DNA of 64,000 nucleotides from Leifsonia sp040686855 (GCF_040686855.1 NZ_JBFBOG010000003.1:868001-932000); one strand, 5' to 3'. Shown: positions 1 through 8,017, counted from the first letter of the stretch. Translations and numbers: made by a program. Notes: a model not told the origin generated them from the letters alone.

Positions 1-981
1 CGGGCGGGAGCCGGCGATGGGATGGGTGAACGCGCGTCCCTCCTGCACCTTCACCAGCGCCTCGGGCGAGGATCCGACGATCTGGTACGCCTCGCCGTCC
101 GGCTTCTCGAGCGAGAGCAGGTACATGTACGGGCTCGGGTTGAGCGCCCGCAGCACGCGGTAGACGTCGAGCGCGGGCGCGGTGCACTCCAGCTCGAAGC
201 GCTGCGAGATGACGACTTGGAAGATGTCGCCGTCGACGATGCGCTCTTTCGCCGTGACGACGGACGCCAGGAAATCCTCTCGTCGCGTGCGGGAGACGGG
301 CTCGGCCGGCGTGAGGAGGTCGACCTCCGCCAGCCATGCCTCCGACGGCTGCGAGAGCTCGCGCTGCATGCGGTCGAGGCGCGCCTGCGCATCCGCCCAC
401 AGGGTGTCGGCGTCGTCGGTGCCGTCGGCCAGGGCGTTGGCGATGAGCTTCACGTAGCCGGAGCGGTGGTCGATCACGACGAGGTCGGCGACGAACGCGA
501 GCGCCTGGCCGGGCACCTCCAGGTCGGCCGGCGGGGCGTCGGGCAGCCGCTCGATCTGGCGGATGGCCTCCCAGCCGATGAACCCGACCAGCCCGCCGGT
601 CAGCGGCGGCAGGCCCGGGATGCGCGGCGTCTGCCAGCGCGCGTGCAGCGCGGCCAATGCCTCCAGCGGGCGCAGCACCGACGCCGTGCCGAGAGCGCGC
701 TCGGCGGAGAGGCCGTAGTCGAGCCAGCGCACGTCGTCCCCCTGCTGCGTGAGCACCCCGAAGGACGCGGCGCCGACGAACGAGAAGCGGGACCAGATCC
801 CGCCCTGCTCGGCCGACTCCAGCAGGAACGTCCCGGCGCGACCGGCTGCGAGCTTGCGGTAGATGCCGACCGGCGTCTCCCCGTCCGCGAACAGCTCGCG
901 GACCACGGGGACCACGCGGTGGTCCGCCACGAGCGCGTCGAATGCCTCGCGCTCGGTGGTGGCGGCGGGCATCCGGATCAC
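1..981 (-). CDS. trpE: Anthranilate synthase component I, 3' end cut by window edge
   Basis: Makes anthranilate from chorismate with ammonia supplied by the TrpG glutaminase; first committed step of tryptophan synthesis, cytoplasmic. The 327 codons present are the N-terminal and central part. Near the window edge they read GSSPEALVKV and then THPIAGSRP, the chorismate-binding signature of the TrpE/PabB family. Roughly 180 further residues should lie beyond position 1. I place the start at the GTG at 981 because it overlaps the hisI stop as GTGA, the same coupling used elsewhere in this operon; an in-frame ATG at 972 is the alternative. It is the last visible gene of the hisE-G-F-I-trpE run. 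PabB is the main alternative, made less likely by the his/trp context. Confidence 0.88.
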   Translation of the reverse strand, partial: MIRMPAATTEREAFDALVADHRVVPVVRELFADGETPVGIYRKLAAGRAGTFLLESAEQGGIWSRFSFVGAASFGVLTQQGDDVRWLDYGLSAERALGTASVLRPLEALAALHARWQTPRIPGLPPLTGGLVGFIGWEAIRQIERLPDAPPADLEVPGQALAFVADLVVIDHRSGYVKLIANALADGTDDADTLWADAQARLDRMQRELSQPSEAWLAEVDLLTPAEPVSRTRREDFLASVVTAKERIVDGDIFQVVISQRFELECTAPALDVYRVLRALNPSPYMYLLSLEKPDGEAYQIVGSSPEALVKVQEGRAFTHPIAGSRP

Positions 982-1373
982 AGGTCGGCCGCCTCGATGT
1001 CGGGACTCGCGCCCACCTCGGGCTGCAGCACATCCGCATCGAAACAGGTGCGCGTCCCGGTGTGGCAGGCCGCGCCGATCTGGTCGACGGTCACGAGCAG
1101 GGTGTCGCCGTCGCAGTCGAGCGCGACGCCCTTCACGTACTGGACGTGGCCGGACGTGTCGCCCTTCCGCCAGTACTCCTGGCGCGAGCGCGACCAGAAC
1201 GTCACGCGTCCCTCGGTCATGGTGCGGCGGAACGCCTCGGCGTCCATCCACCCCATCATCAGCACCTCGCGCGTGTCGTACTGCTGGATGATCGCGGGCA
1301 CGAGGCCGGTGTCGGTGAAGCGGATGCGCTCCAGCACCGCCTCGGGCTTCGTGATGTTCGTGGTGTCGCTCAT
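978..1373 (-). CDS. hisI: Phosphoribosyl-AMP cyclohydrolase
   Basis: Opens the adenine ring of phosphoribosyl-AMP in the third step of histidine synthesis. The 131-residue protein is the stand-alone cyclohydrolase, without the HisE domain found fused in enterobacteria; HisE is a separate gene upstream. Visible family marks are the segment MMGWMDAEAFRRT, TFWSRSRQEYWRKG and the metal-binding stretch LDCDGDTLLV followed by ACHTGTRTCF with its conserved cysteines. The start ATG overlaps the hisF stop by 4 nt (ATGA) and its stop overlaps the trpE GTG, so translation is probably coupled through the three genes. Confidence 0.97.
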   Translation of the reverse strand: MSDTTNITKPEAVLERIRFTDTGLVPAIIQQYDTREVLMMGWMDAEAFRRTMTEGRVTFWSRSRQEYWRKGDTSGHVQYVKGVALDCDGDTLLVTVDQIGAACHTGTRTCFDADVLQPEVGASPDIEAADL

Positions 1374-2134
1374 CGTCGGACCTCCATCCCGGCCGCGGCC
1401 AGTTCGTCCTTCACCTGATCGATCGTCAATTCGCCCTGGTGGAACACGCTCGCGGCGAGCACCGCGTCCGCTCCCGCCTCGATCGCGGGCACGAAGTCGC
1501 CGAGCCTTCCGGCGCCGCCCGACGCGATCACGGGGACCGTGCTCAGCGCGCGCATCTCGCGGATGAGCTCCAGGTCGAAGCCCTCCTTGGTGCCGTCGGC
1601 GTCGATGGAGTTGACCAGCAGCTCCCCCGCGCCCAGCTCGATCGCCCGCCGCGCCCACTCGAGCGCGTCGAGGTCGGTCTCGGTGCGGCCGCCGTGCGTG
1701 GTGACGACGAACCCGGACGGCGTCGCCGCCGAGCGCTTCACATCCAGGGACAGCACCAGCACCTGGGCGCCGAAGCGCGCGGCGATCTCGGCGATCAGCT
1801 CCGGGCGCGCGATGGCGGCCGAGTTGACGCCCACCTTGTCGGCGCCGTGGCCGAGCAGCTTGGCCACATCCTCCGGGCTGCGCACGCCGCCGCCGACGGT
1901 GAGCGGGATGAAGACCTGTTCGGCCGTCGCCCGCACCACGTCGTAGGTGGTGGCGCGGTCGTCGACCGTGGCGGTCACATCCAGGAAGGTCAGCTCGTCG
2001 GCGCCCTGCTCGAAGTAGCGGGCGGCGAGCTCGACCGGGTCGCCCTGGTCGCGCAGGTTCTGGAAGTTGACGCCCTTCACGACGCGGCCGGCGGCCACAT
2101 CCAGACAGGGGATGACGCGGACCGAGACGCCCAT
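1370..2134 (-). CDS. hisF: Imidazole glycerol phosphate synthase cyclase subunit
   Basis: TIM-barrel cyclase that uses ammonia from HisH to form imidazole glycerol phosphate and AICAR. The 254 residues start with VRVIPCLDVAAGRVVKGVNF, carrying the catalytic Asp of the CLD motif, and contain the phosphate-binding motifs LTVGGGVRS and VIASGGAGRL; the second catalytic Asp falls in LLVNSIDADGTKEG. Length matches the family. The start overlaps the hisG stop by 1-4 nt and the stop overlaps hisI. HisH and HisA are not in the window, so the pathway is completed elsewhere. Confidence 0.97.
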   Translation of the reverse strand: MGVSVRVIPCLDVAAGRVVKGVNFQNLRDQGDPVELAARYFEQGADELTFLDVTATVDDRATTYDVVRATAEQVFIPLTVGGGVRSPEDVAKLLGHGADKVGVNSAAIARPELIAEIAARFGAQVLVLSLDVKRSAATPSGFVVTTHGGRTETDLDALEWARRAIELGAGELLVNSIDADGTKEGFDLELIREMRALSTVPVIASGGAGRLGDFVPAIEAGADAVLAASVFHQGELTIDQVKDELAAAGMEVRR

Positions 2135-2973
2135 CAGATCCTCGCGGCGTGGATGGAGGTGACCAGGATGGCGCGCGCGCCCAGTTCGTACAGCGCGTCC
2201 ATGATGTGGTTGGTCTGGTCGCGCTTGATCATCACCCGGACCGCCACCCAGTCGGGCTCGCCCAGCGGCGACACCGTCGGGGACTCGACGCCCGGCGTGA
2301 GGGCGACCGCAGCGTCCAGCAGCGCCACCGGCAGGTTGTAGTCGATGAGCACGTACTGCCGGGCGACCATGACGCCCTGCAGGCGGCGGACCAGCGTGTC
2401 GACGCCCGCGGCGCCGGCGGGCGACGAGATGAGCACCGCCTCGGACTCGAGGATGACCGGTCCGAAGATCTCCAGCCCCTGCTTGCGCAGCGTCGAGCCG
2501 GTCTCGACCACATCCGCCACCGCGTCCGCGACGCCGAGCCGCACCGCCGACTCCACGGCGCCGTCGAGCTTGATCAGCGACGTGCTGACGCCGTTCTCCC
2601 CGAGGAACGCGCCGACCAGGCCGGGATAGCTCGTCGCGACGCGCTTGCCCTCCAGGTCGGCCAGCTCGGTGAAGACCCCTGCAGGCCCGGCGAAACGGAA
2701 GGTGGACGCGGCGAAGTCAAGCGCCTCGATCTCGGCGGCCGGCGAGCCGGAGTCGAGCAGCAGGTCGCGGCCGGTGATGCCCACGTCGAGCGCGCCGGAG
2801 CCGACGTAGGTCGCGATGTCGCGCGGCCGCAGATAGAAGAACTCGACGCCGTTGCGGGCGTCGGTGACGATGAGCTCCTTGGGGTCGCGGCGGCCGACGT
2901 ACCCGGCCTCGTGCAGCATCTGCGCCGCGGTCTCGGAGAGGGAACCCTTGTTGGGGACGGCGATCTTCAGCAT
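2134..2973 (-). CDS. hisG: ATP phosphoribosyltransferase, long form
   Basis: First step of histidine synthesis, joining ATP and PRPP; the usual point of feedback inhibition by histidine. At 279 residues this is the long HisG with a C-terminal ACT-like regulatory domain, so no HisZ partner is needed. Visible are the N-terminal LKIAVPNKGSLSE and the PRPP-binding region around DAVADVVETGSTLRKQGL. The C-terminal part after about residue 205 corresponds to the regulatory domain. It lies 43 bp after hisE and overlaps hisF. Confidence 0.96.
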   Translation of the reverse strand: MLKIAVPNKGSLSETAAQMLHEAGYVGRRDPKELIVTDARNGVEFFYLRPRDIATYVGSGALDVGITGRDLLLDSGSPAAEIEALDFAASTFRFAGPAGVFTELADLEGKRVATSYPGLVGAFLGENGVSTSLIKLDGAVESAVRLGVADAVADVVETGSTLRKQGLEIFGPVILESEAVLISSPAGAAGVDTLVRRLQGVMVARQYVLIDYNLPVALLDAAVALTPGVESPTVSPLGEPDWVAVRVMIKRDQTNHIMDALYELGARAILVTSIHAARI

Positions 2974-3016
2974 GTTCGGTCTTTCGTGTCGACGATACGT
3001 GGATGGGGGCGAGCCA

Positions 3017-3280
3017 TCACAGATGTCGGTACACGTCGGCCGGGGTCAGGCCCTTCGCGAGGAGCAGGACCTGCAGGTGGTAGAGCAGCTGGGAGGCCTC
3101 TTCGGCGAGCGCGTCGTCGGACTCGTACTCGGCGGCCATCCACACCTCGGCGGCCTCCTCGACGATCTTCTTGCCGATGGCGTGCACGCCGGCGTCCAGC
3201 TCGCGGACCGTGCCGGAGCCCTCCGGGCGGGTGCGCGCCTTGTCGCTCAGCTCGGCGAAGAGGTCGTCGAAGTTTTTCAC
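3017..3280 (-). CDS. hisE: Phosphoribosyl-ATP diphosphatase
   Basis: Hydrolyses phosphoribosyl-ATP to phosphoribosyl-AMP, second step of histidine synthesis. An 87-residue all-alpha MazG-fold protein; KKIVEEAAEVWMAAE carries the acidic metal-binding helix and EEASQLLYHLQVLLLAKGL the second helix typical of HisE. It is the first gene of the his operon. The start is a GTG with no recognisable Shine-Dalgarno; a TACGCT hexamer ends 6 nt before it, so the message is probably leaderless. Confidence 0.95.
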   Translation of the reverse strand: MKNFDDLFAELSDKARTRPEGSGTVRELDAGVHAIGKKIVEEAAEVWMAAEYESDDALAEEASQLLYHLQVLLLAKGLTPADVYRHL

Positions 3281-3286
3281 CGTTCT

Positions 3287-3292
3287 AGCGTA
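3287..3292 (-). promoter_or_regulatory. Probable -10 element of the his operon (leaderless start)
   Basis: Read on the minus strand, TACGCT fits the actinobacterial TAnnnT -10 pattern. Exactly six bases separate it from the hisE GTG, which would put the transcription start on the G of the start codon. No ribosome-binding site is visible upstream of that GTG, which agrees. The -35 region (about 3310-3315) is weak, so this stays tentative. Confidence 0.42.
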
Positions 3293-3380
3293 CTAGCTGG
3301 CGGCAGGCGGTCGGCGCGGGAGACGGAGGGAGAGCGTGCCTGACGTTCATGCTACTGTTACGCCTCACATAGACATGCGC

Positions 3381-3386
3381 TATACA
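3381..3386 (+). promoter_or_regulatory. Possible -10 element of the MFS transporter gene
   Basis: TATACA lies in a distinctly AT-richer stretch (about 3346-3410) between the divergent hisE and transporter genes, 50 bp before the transporter ATG. A poor -35 match (TTACGC, 3358-3363) is at 17 bp. No other candidate in this gap is better. Confidence 0.38.
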
Positions 3387-3436
3387 CACATATTGCGTGC
3401 ATAGCTCCGCAGCGAAGCACCGAGCGAGGAGGCTCC

Positions 3437-4627
3437 ATGACATCGAAGACCCCACCCACCACCCGGTCGCTGTCGCTGATCCTCTGCTGGCTGGTGGTGG
3501 TGCTCGACGGGTTCGACCTCGTCGTACTCGGCGCAGTGATCCCCACCCTGCTCGCGACCGGAGACGCCGGATTCAACGCCGGCGCCGCGACCCTCGTCGC
3601 TACGACCGGACTGGTCGGCGTCGGTCTCGGCGCGATCACGGTCGGGCCGCTCGCCGACCGGTACGGCCGTCGCGGCCCCCTCACGGCGTGCGTCGCCTTG
3701 TTCTCGCTCTGCACGCTGGGGATCGCCTTCGCGCCGTCCGTCCTCGCGTTCGGCCTGCTCCGTTTCCTGGCGGGCGTCGGGCTCGGAGCGTGCCTTCCGG
3801 TCGCTCTCGCGGCCGTATCGGAGTTCGTGCCCGAGCACTGGACCGGCCGCTCGACCACGCTCACGATGACCGGCTACCACACCGGCGCGGTGCTCACCGC
3901 CCTGCTCGCGCTGGTGATCATCCCGGAGTGGCGGTGGATGTTCGCGATCGGGGGCATCGCCGGGCTCGTCCTCCTCCCGGTCCTCTGGTTCCTGCTCCCG
4001 GAGTCGGCGCGCCTCGCGGCGTCCCGCGACGGTCGCGCGCCGTCCGGGGGGACGGTCCGGGCGCTGGTGCGCGGACGCTTCCTCCGGGTCAGCCTGGGCG
4101 TCTGGCTGGCGTCGTTCATGGGACTGCTGCTGGTCTACGGCCTCAACACCTGGCTGCCCCAGCTGATGGCGACCGCCGGATACGCGACCGCCGACGCGTT
4201 GGTCTTCCTCCTCGTGCTCAATGTCGGAGCGGTCACCGGCCTGCTGATCGCCGGCTGGCTCGCGGACGCGCGCGGACCGCGGCGCGTGGCGCTGATCTGG
4301 TTCGGGCTGGCGGCGGTCTTCCTCGCCCTGCTCAGCATCCGGGTGGAGGCTGTGGTCCTGCTGTTCGTCGCCGTGTTCATCACAGGCGTGTTCGTCTACC
4401 CGCCCGAGACGCGTGCCACCGCTCTGGGCTACGCGGCCGGCCTCGGCCGGCTCGGCGCGATAGCCGGTCCGGCGGTGACCGGCCTGCTGGTCACGCTGGG
4501 CCAGGCGTACCCGGGCAGCTTCTACGTGTTCGCGCTCACAGCCGTGGTCGCCGCGATCGGCGTCGCGATCGTGCCGCCTCTCGCGTCCGCGTCGGACGCG
4601 CCGCTTCCGGTGGCTGACGCAGCCTAG
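3437..4627 (+). CDS. MFS transporter, aromatic-acid:proton symporter (AAHS)-like
   Basis: A 396-residue inner-membrane protein with about 12 hydrophobic segments. The first helix carries LDGFDLVVLGAVIPTLL, resembling the DGxD motif of aromatic-acid/H+ symporters of the PcaK/BenK/MhpT type, and the loop after helix 2 carries the MFS signature GPLADRYGRRG. It probably imports an organic acid; the substrate cannot be read from the sequence. The start ATG follows an AGGAGG-like site (CGAGGAGGCTCC). It is the only plus-strand gene in the first 37 kb and lies between rpe and hisE, which point the other way. Its stop overlaps the rpe stop in a CTAG. No degradative genes lie next to it. Confidence 0.8.
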   Translation: MTSKTPPTTRSLSLILCWLVVVLDGFDLVVLGAVIPTLLATGDAGFNAGAATLVATTGLVGVGLGAITVGPLADRYGRRGPLTACVALFSLCTLGIAFAPSVLAFGLLRFLAGVGLGACLPVALAAVSEFVPEHWTGRSTTLTMTGYHTGAVLTALLALVIIPEWRWMFAIGGIAGLVLLPVLWFLLPESARLAASRDGRAPSGGTVRALVRGRFLRVSLGVWLASFMGLLLVYGLNTWLPQLMATAGYATADALVFLLVLNVGAVTGLLIAGWLADARGPRRVALIWFGLAAVFLALLSIRVEAVVLLFVAVFITGVFVYPPETRATALGYAAGLGRLGAIAGPAVTGLLVTLGQAYPGSFYVFALTAVVAAIGVAIVPPLASASDAPLPVADAA

Positions 4628-5289
4628 CCGTGCGCGTGCGCCGAGGCGGCGTCCCGGAGCGCCTGGATGCGCTCGGCCGGCTCGCCCCGGAACACGCTGG
4701 AGCCCGCGACGAACGTGTCGGCACCCGCCGTGGCCGCGGTCACGATGGTCTCCTCGGTGACGCCGCCGTCGACCTGGAGCCAGACGTCGAGACCGCGCGC
4801 CTCGACCGCCTGCCGCAGCGCGACCAGCTTCGGCATCATCTCGGGCATGAACGACTGGCCGCCGAATCCCGGCTCGACGGTCATCACCAGCACCTGGTCG
4901 AACTCCTCGAGCAGGTCGAGGTACGGCTCGACGGCGGTGCCCGGCTTCAGCGCGATTCCGGCCCGCGAGCCGATTGCGCGCAGGCGGCGCGCCAGCGAGA
5001 TGGGATCGTGAGCCGCCTCGGCGTGGAAGGTCACCGAGTAGGCGCCGAGCTCGGCGTAGCCGAGGGCCCAGTGGTCGGGGTCGTCGATCATCAGGTGCAC
5101 GTCGAGCGGGATCGGGCTGACGTCCTGGATGCGGCCGACCATCTGCGGGCCGAAGGTCAGATTGGGGACGAAGTGGTTGTCCATCACATCCACGTGCACC
5201 AGGTCGGCGGTGTCGATCCGCTGCAGCTCGGACTGCATGTTGACGAAGTCGGCGGCCAGGATGCTCGGGTTGATGCGCACGTGTCCCAT
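4624..5289 (-). CDS. rpe: Ribulose-phosphate 3-epimerase
   Basis: Interconverts ribulose 5-phosphate and xylulose 5-phosphate in the pentose phosphate pathway. A TIM barrel of 221 residues starting INPSILAADF; metal and catalytic residues are visible in LVHVDVMDNHFVPNLTFGP, DVHLMIDDPDHW, VMTVEPGFGGQSF and WLQVDGGVTEETI. The family start MGHVRINPSILAADF is chosen; a longer upstream frame exists but belongs to antisense/shadow sequence. It lies 10 bp after rsmB. Its TAG stop shares bases with the stop of the convergent MFS gene. Confidence 0.97.
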   Translation of the reverse strand: MGHVRINPSILAADFVNMQSELQRIDTADLVHVDVMDNHFVPNLTFGPQMVGRIQDVSPIPLDVHLMIDDPDHWALGYAELGAYSVTFHAEAAHDPISLARRLRAIGSRAGIALKPGTAVEPYLDLLEEFDQVLVMTVEPGFGGQSFMPEMMPKLVALRQAVEARGLDVWLQVDGGVTEETIVTAATAGADTFVAGSSVFRGEPAERIQALRDAASAHAHG

Positions 5290-5299
5290 GCGCTCCAGC

Positions 5300-6730
5300 C
5301 TAGGCCGGGGCGTCGGCGGTCTTGCGCAGCAGGGCGATGAACATGGCGTCGGTGACGTGCCGGTGGGGCCACAGCTGCACGGTGTCGCCGTCGCCGGCGA
5401 GATCCATCCGCTCGGCCGTGAACGCCTGCATGAGCTCGGCGGTCGGCTCGGCCTGGAGGACGCCTGCGTGGCGGTCGAGCGCATCCTGAACGATCCCACG
5501 GGTCTCGGCCAGGTGCGGTGAGCAGGTGACGTAGGCGAGCAGCCCGCCGGGCTTCAGCGCGGCGACAGCGGAGTCGAGCAGGGCGGCCTGCAGCACGGTC
5601 AACTCGGCGACGTCGCGCGGCGTCTTGCGCCAGCGGGCCTCCGGGCGGCGGCGGAGCGCGCCCAGACCGGTGCACGGCGCGTCGAGCAGGATGCGGTCGA
5701 ACGCCTCGGGGTTCTCCGCGCCGACGACCACGCCGTCCTTCTCCCAGACGGAGACCTCGAGCGGGACCGGCGCGAGCGCACGGCGGACCAGCTCGGCGCG
5801 GGCGGGCACCAGCTCGTTGGCGACGAGCGATGCTCCCCCCGCCAGCGCCTCCGCGGCGAGCAGCGCGGCCTTGCCGCCGGGGCCGGCGCACAGGTCGAGC
5901 CAGCGCTCGCCCGGCACGACCGGGCGCGCGCGCGTCAGGGCGAGGGCGGCCAGCTGCGAGCCCTCGTCCTGCACGCGGATGCGGCCATCCGCCTCCTCCA
6001 CCAGGCGCTGCGGGTCTCCCCCGCCTGCGGTGAAGCCGGGAGGCGAGAAGCGGTCCGGACGGGCGCCTTCCGGCTCGTCGGCCAGGCCCGGCAGGGCGAT
6101 GAGGTTGACGCGCGGGGCCGTGTTGTCCGCCTCCAGCAGCGCCTCGAGCTCGTCGCCGCGTCCCTCCGCGTCGAGCGACCGGCGGAACGCGCGGATCACC
6201 CACACCGGATGCGAGTACAGGGCGGCGAGCCGGTCGTCCTCGTTCTTGGCGCGGCCGGCGACTTGCTGGCGCCACTCCTCCGGGGTGTGGCGGCCGATCT
6301 CACGGAGGACGCCGTTGACGAAGCCCGTGCCCGACCGGCTGCCGACGGTTCGGGCCAGTCCGACCGACTCGTTCACCGCGGCGTGTGCGGCGACCCGGGT
6401 CGAGAGCAGCTGATGCGCGCCGAGGCGCAGCACGTCGAGCAGCGGCGGGTCGATCCTGTCGACCGGACGGCCCGCGGCGATCTGGATGACACGGTCGTAG
6501 TACCCCTGCATCCGGAGGGTGCCGTAGGTCAGCTCGGTCGCGAGGGCCGCGTCGGCGGACGAGAGCGCGGCGCGGGCGATGCGGGTCGGGAGGAGCAGGT
6601 TCGCGTAGGCGTCGGATTCGCGCACCGCCTGGAGGACATCGAAGGCGACGCGACGGGCGGGCTGGACGTGGGTCTGCTGCGGGCGGGACGGGCGGCTGCC
6701 GCGGCCGCGGGTGTCGGGGCGCGGGCTCAC
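5300..6730 (-). CDS. rsmB: 16S rRNA (cytosine-C5)-methyltransferase RsmB/Sun
   Basis: SAM-dependent enzyme expected to methylate C967 (E. coli numbering) of 16S rRNA. Of 476 residues, about the first 150 form a NusB-like RNA-binding domain (ARRVAFDVLQAVRESDAYAN, ATELTYGTLRMQGYYDRVI). The catalytic domain has SAM motif I DLCAGPGGKAALLA, motif IV DAPCTGLGALRRRPEARW with the resolving PC cysteine, and motif VI VTCSPHLAETRGIV with the nucleophilic TCS cysteine. The start GTG overlaps the fmt stop (GTGA), so the two are translationally coupled, as in many bacteria. Confidence 0.95.
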   Translation of the reverse strand: MSPRPDTRGRGSRPSRPQQTHVQPARRVAFDVLQAVRESDAYANLLLPTRIARAALSSADAALATELTYGTLRMQGYYDRVIQIAAGRPVDRIDPPLLDVLRLGAHQLLSTRVAAHAAVNESVGLARTVGSRSGTGFVNGVLREIGRHTPEEWRQQVAGRAKNEDDRLAALYSHPVWVIRAFRRSLDAEGRGDELEALLEADNTAPRVNLIALPGLADEPEGARPDRFSPPGFTAGGGDPQRLVEEADGRIRVQDEGSQLAALALTRARPVVPGERWLDLCAGPGGKAALLAAEALAGGASLVANELVPARAELVRRALAPVPLEVSVWEKDGVVVGAENPEAFDRILLDAPCTGLGALRRRPEARWRKTPRDVAELTVLQAALLDSAVAALKPGGLLAYVTCSPHLAETRGIVQDALDRHAGVLQAEPTAELMQAFTAERMDLAGDGDTVQLWPHRHVTDAMFIALLRKTADAPA

Positions 6731-7650
6731 GAGAGCACCAGGCCTTCGTCGCCGGACTGCGCCGCGCCGCGCATCCAGTCGGCCGCCGACATCGCGCGCT
6801 TGCCCGCGGGCTGGACGGTGACGAGCTCCAGCGGGTCGGTGCCGGTGCCGACCAGGATGCGGCGGCCGCGCGCCTCGACGACGCCCGGGGCGAGCGGCGG
6901 CTCCCCGTCGGTGCGGCGGGCGGCGAGGACCTTGAAGCGCTCACCGCCGAGCAGCGCGAACGCACCCGGCTCGGGGGTCACGCCGCGCAGGCGGGCGTAG
7001 ACGCGGTGGGCGGGCTCGGTGAGGTCGAGCCGGGCGTCGTCGAGGGTCAGCTTGGAGGCCGGGCGTGGCTCGCCCTGCTGCGGTACGGCACGCGCGGTTC
7101 CGGCGGCGAGCGCGTCGGCGGTGTCGGCCAGCAGCGCGGCGCCGTCGACCGCCAGGGCGTTCAGGAGCTCGCCGGCGGTCTCGTCCGGGCCGATCGGACG
7201 GCGCAGCTCGGCGTACACATCGCCCGCGTCGAGCTCCGGCACGAGGTAGAACACCGCCGCACCCGTCTCCGTGTCGCCCGCGATGACGGCGTGCTGCACC
7301 GGCGCCGCTCCGCGCCAGCGCGGGAGCAGCGAGAAGTGCAGGTTCACCCATCCCAGGCGGGGCAGAGACAGCAGCGGCTCGCGCACGAGCCCGCCGTACG
7401 CGACGACGACGCCGAGGTCGGGCGCCAGGTCGCGGATGCGGTCGGTGACCTCCTCACGCAGCCGGTTCGCCTTGATCACAGGGAGGCCGAGACGTTCGGC
7501 GGCCTCGGCGACCGGCGACGGCGTGAGCACGCGCTTGCGCCCGAGGGGCGCGTCCTCGCGGGTGACGACGGCGACCACCTCGTGGCGCGCGGCGACGGCC
7601 TCCAGCGACGGGATGGCGACGGCCGGGGTGCCGGCGAAGACGATGCGCAT
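6727..7650 (-). CDS. fmt: Methionyl-tRNA formyltransferase
   Basis: Formylates initiator Met-tRNA with 10-formyl-THF. The 307-residue protein begins RIVFAGTPAVAIPSLEAV, has the catalytic Asn-His-Ser region NLHFSLLPRWRGAAPVQ and the following GAAVFYLVPELDAGDVY; the C-terminal OB-fold tRNA-binding domain starts near residue 205. Length is normal. The ATG overlaps no upstream gene; the 390 bp before it separates it from priA and is filled with palindromes. Confidence 0.97.
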   Translation of the reverse strand: MRIVFAGTPAVAIPSLEAVAARHEVVAVVTREDAPLGRKRVLTPSPVAEAAERLGLPVIKANRLREEVTDRIRDLAPDLGVVVAYGGLVREPLLSLPRLGWVNLHFSLLPRWRGAAPVQHAVIAGDTETGAAVFYLVPELDAGDVYAELRRPIGPDETAGELLNALAVDGAALLADTADALAAGTARAVPQQGEPRPASKLTLDDARLDLTEPAHRVYARLRGVTPEPGAFALLGGERFKVLAARRTDGEPPLAPGVVEARGRRILVGTGTDPLELVTVQPAGKRAMSAADWMRGAAQSGDEGLVLS

Positions 7651-7720
7651 GAAGAAGGTTCTTTCGGTTCGGGACGGCCACCCAGCCTACTCCGCGCCGT
7701 CGACCGCCGCCGTCGCCCTG

Positions 7721-7772
7721 GTTGACGCAACACGCCGCCCGCCGCGCACGCATTGCGGCGCGTCGCGTCAAC
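7721..7772. repeat. Intergenic inverted repeat 1 (fmt-priA gap)
   Basis: Arms 7721-7738 and 7755-7772 are 18 bp with two mismatches around a 16-base loop. The arms contain ACGCAACACGCCG, the same core as the three palindromes further right, which suggests a diverged member of that family. Confidence 0.75.
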
Positions 7773-7794
7773 GACGCGCCTCCGACGCGGGGCC

Positions 7795-7820
7795 GGGTGC
7801 GCGTTGACCGCAGCGCACCC
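7795..7820. repeat. Intergenic inverted repeat 2 (fmt-priA gap)
   Basis: Perfect 8-bp arms, GGGTGCGC at 7795-7802 and GCGCACCC at 7813-7820, around a 10-base loop. It lacks the AACACGCCG core and may be an independent hairpin. Confidence 0.6.
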
Positions 7821-7823
7821 CGC

Positions 7824-7880
7824 CCATGGGGCGCAACACGCCGCTACGCGCAGGCGGTAACGGCGTGTTGCGCCCCATGG
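7824..7880. repeat. Palindromic repeat unit A
   Basis: Perfect 20-bp arms at 7824-7843 and 7861-7880 (CCATGGGGCGCAACACGCCG and its complement), extended by three of the next four base pairs. The outer end is an NcoI-like CCATGG. It is followed by ATGC, as is unit C. Confidence 0.9.
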
Positions 7881-7893
7881 ATGCAGCTGGCGG

Positions 7894-7935
7894 CCCGACA
7901 CGCCGTTACCCGGCGGGGCGTAACGGCGTGTTGGG
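7894..7935. repeat. Palindromic repeat unit B
   Basis: Arms 7894-7909 and 7920-7935, 16 bp with one mismatch, core ACACGCCGTTAC. It starts 70 bp after unit A. The outer CCATGGGG part of unit A is replaced here, so the shared core is the conserved portion. Confidence 0.88.
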
Positions 7936-7964
7936 ACCAGTAGATGCGCCGAGCGCGGCCAGCG

Positions 7965-8017
7965 ATGGGACGCAACACGCCGTCACGCGCGGGCGATGAC
8001 GGCGTGTTGCGACCCAT
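7965..8017. repeat. Palindromic repeat unit C
   Basis: Arms 7965-7985 and 7997-8017, 21 bp with one mismatch, core CGCAACACGCCGTCA. It starts 71 bp after unit B, giving three units at a near-constant period. It ends 25 bp before the priA stop, so the group could also act on the 3' end of the priA message. Confidence 0.9.

Noticed and set aside
3281..3436. Insertion-sequence ends flanking the MFS gene
   Set aside because: No terminal inverted repeats, target duplication or transposase fragment can be seen around 3281-4630.
7721..8017. CRISPR-like array in the fmt-priA gap
   Set aside because: The repeats are long self-complementary hairpins, not short direct repeats with unique spacers of constant length, and no cas gene is in the window.
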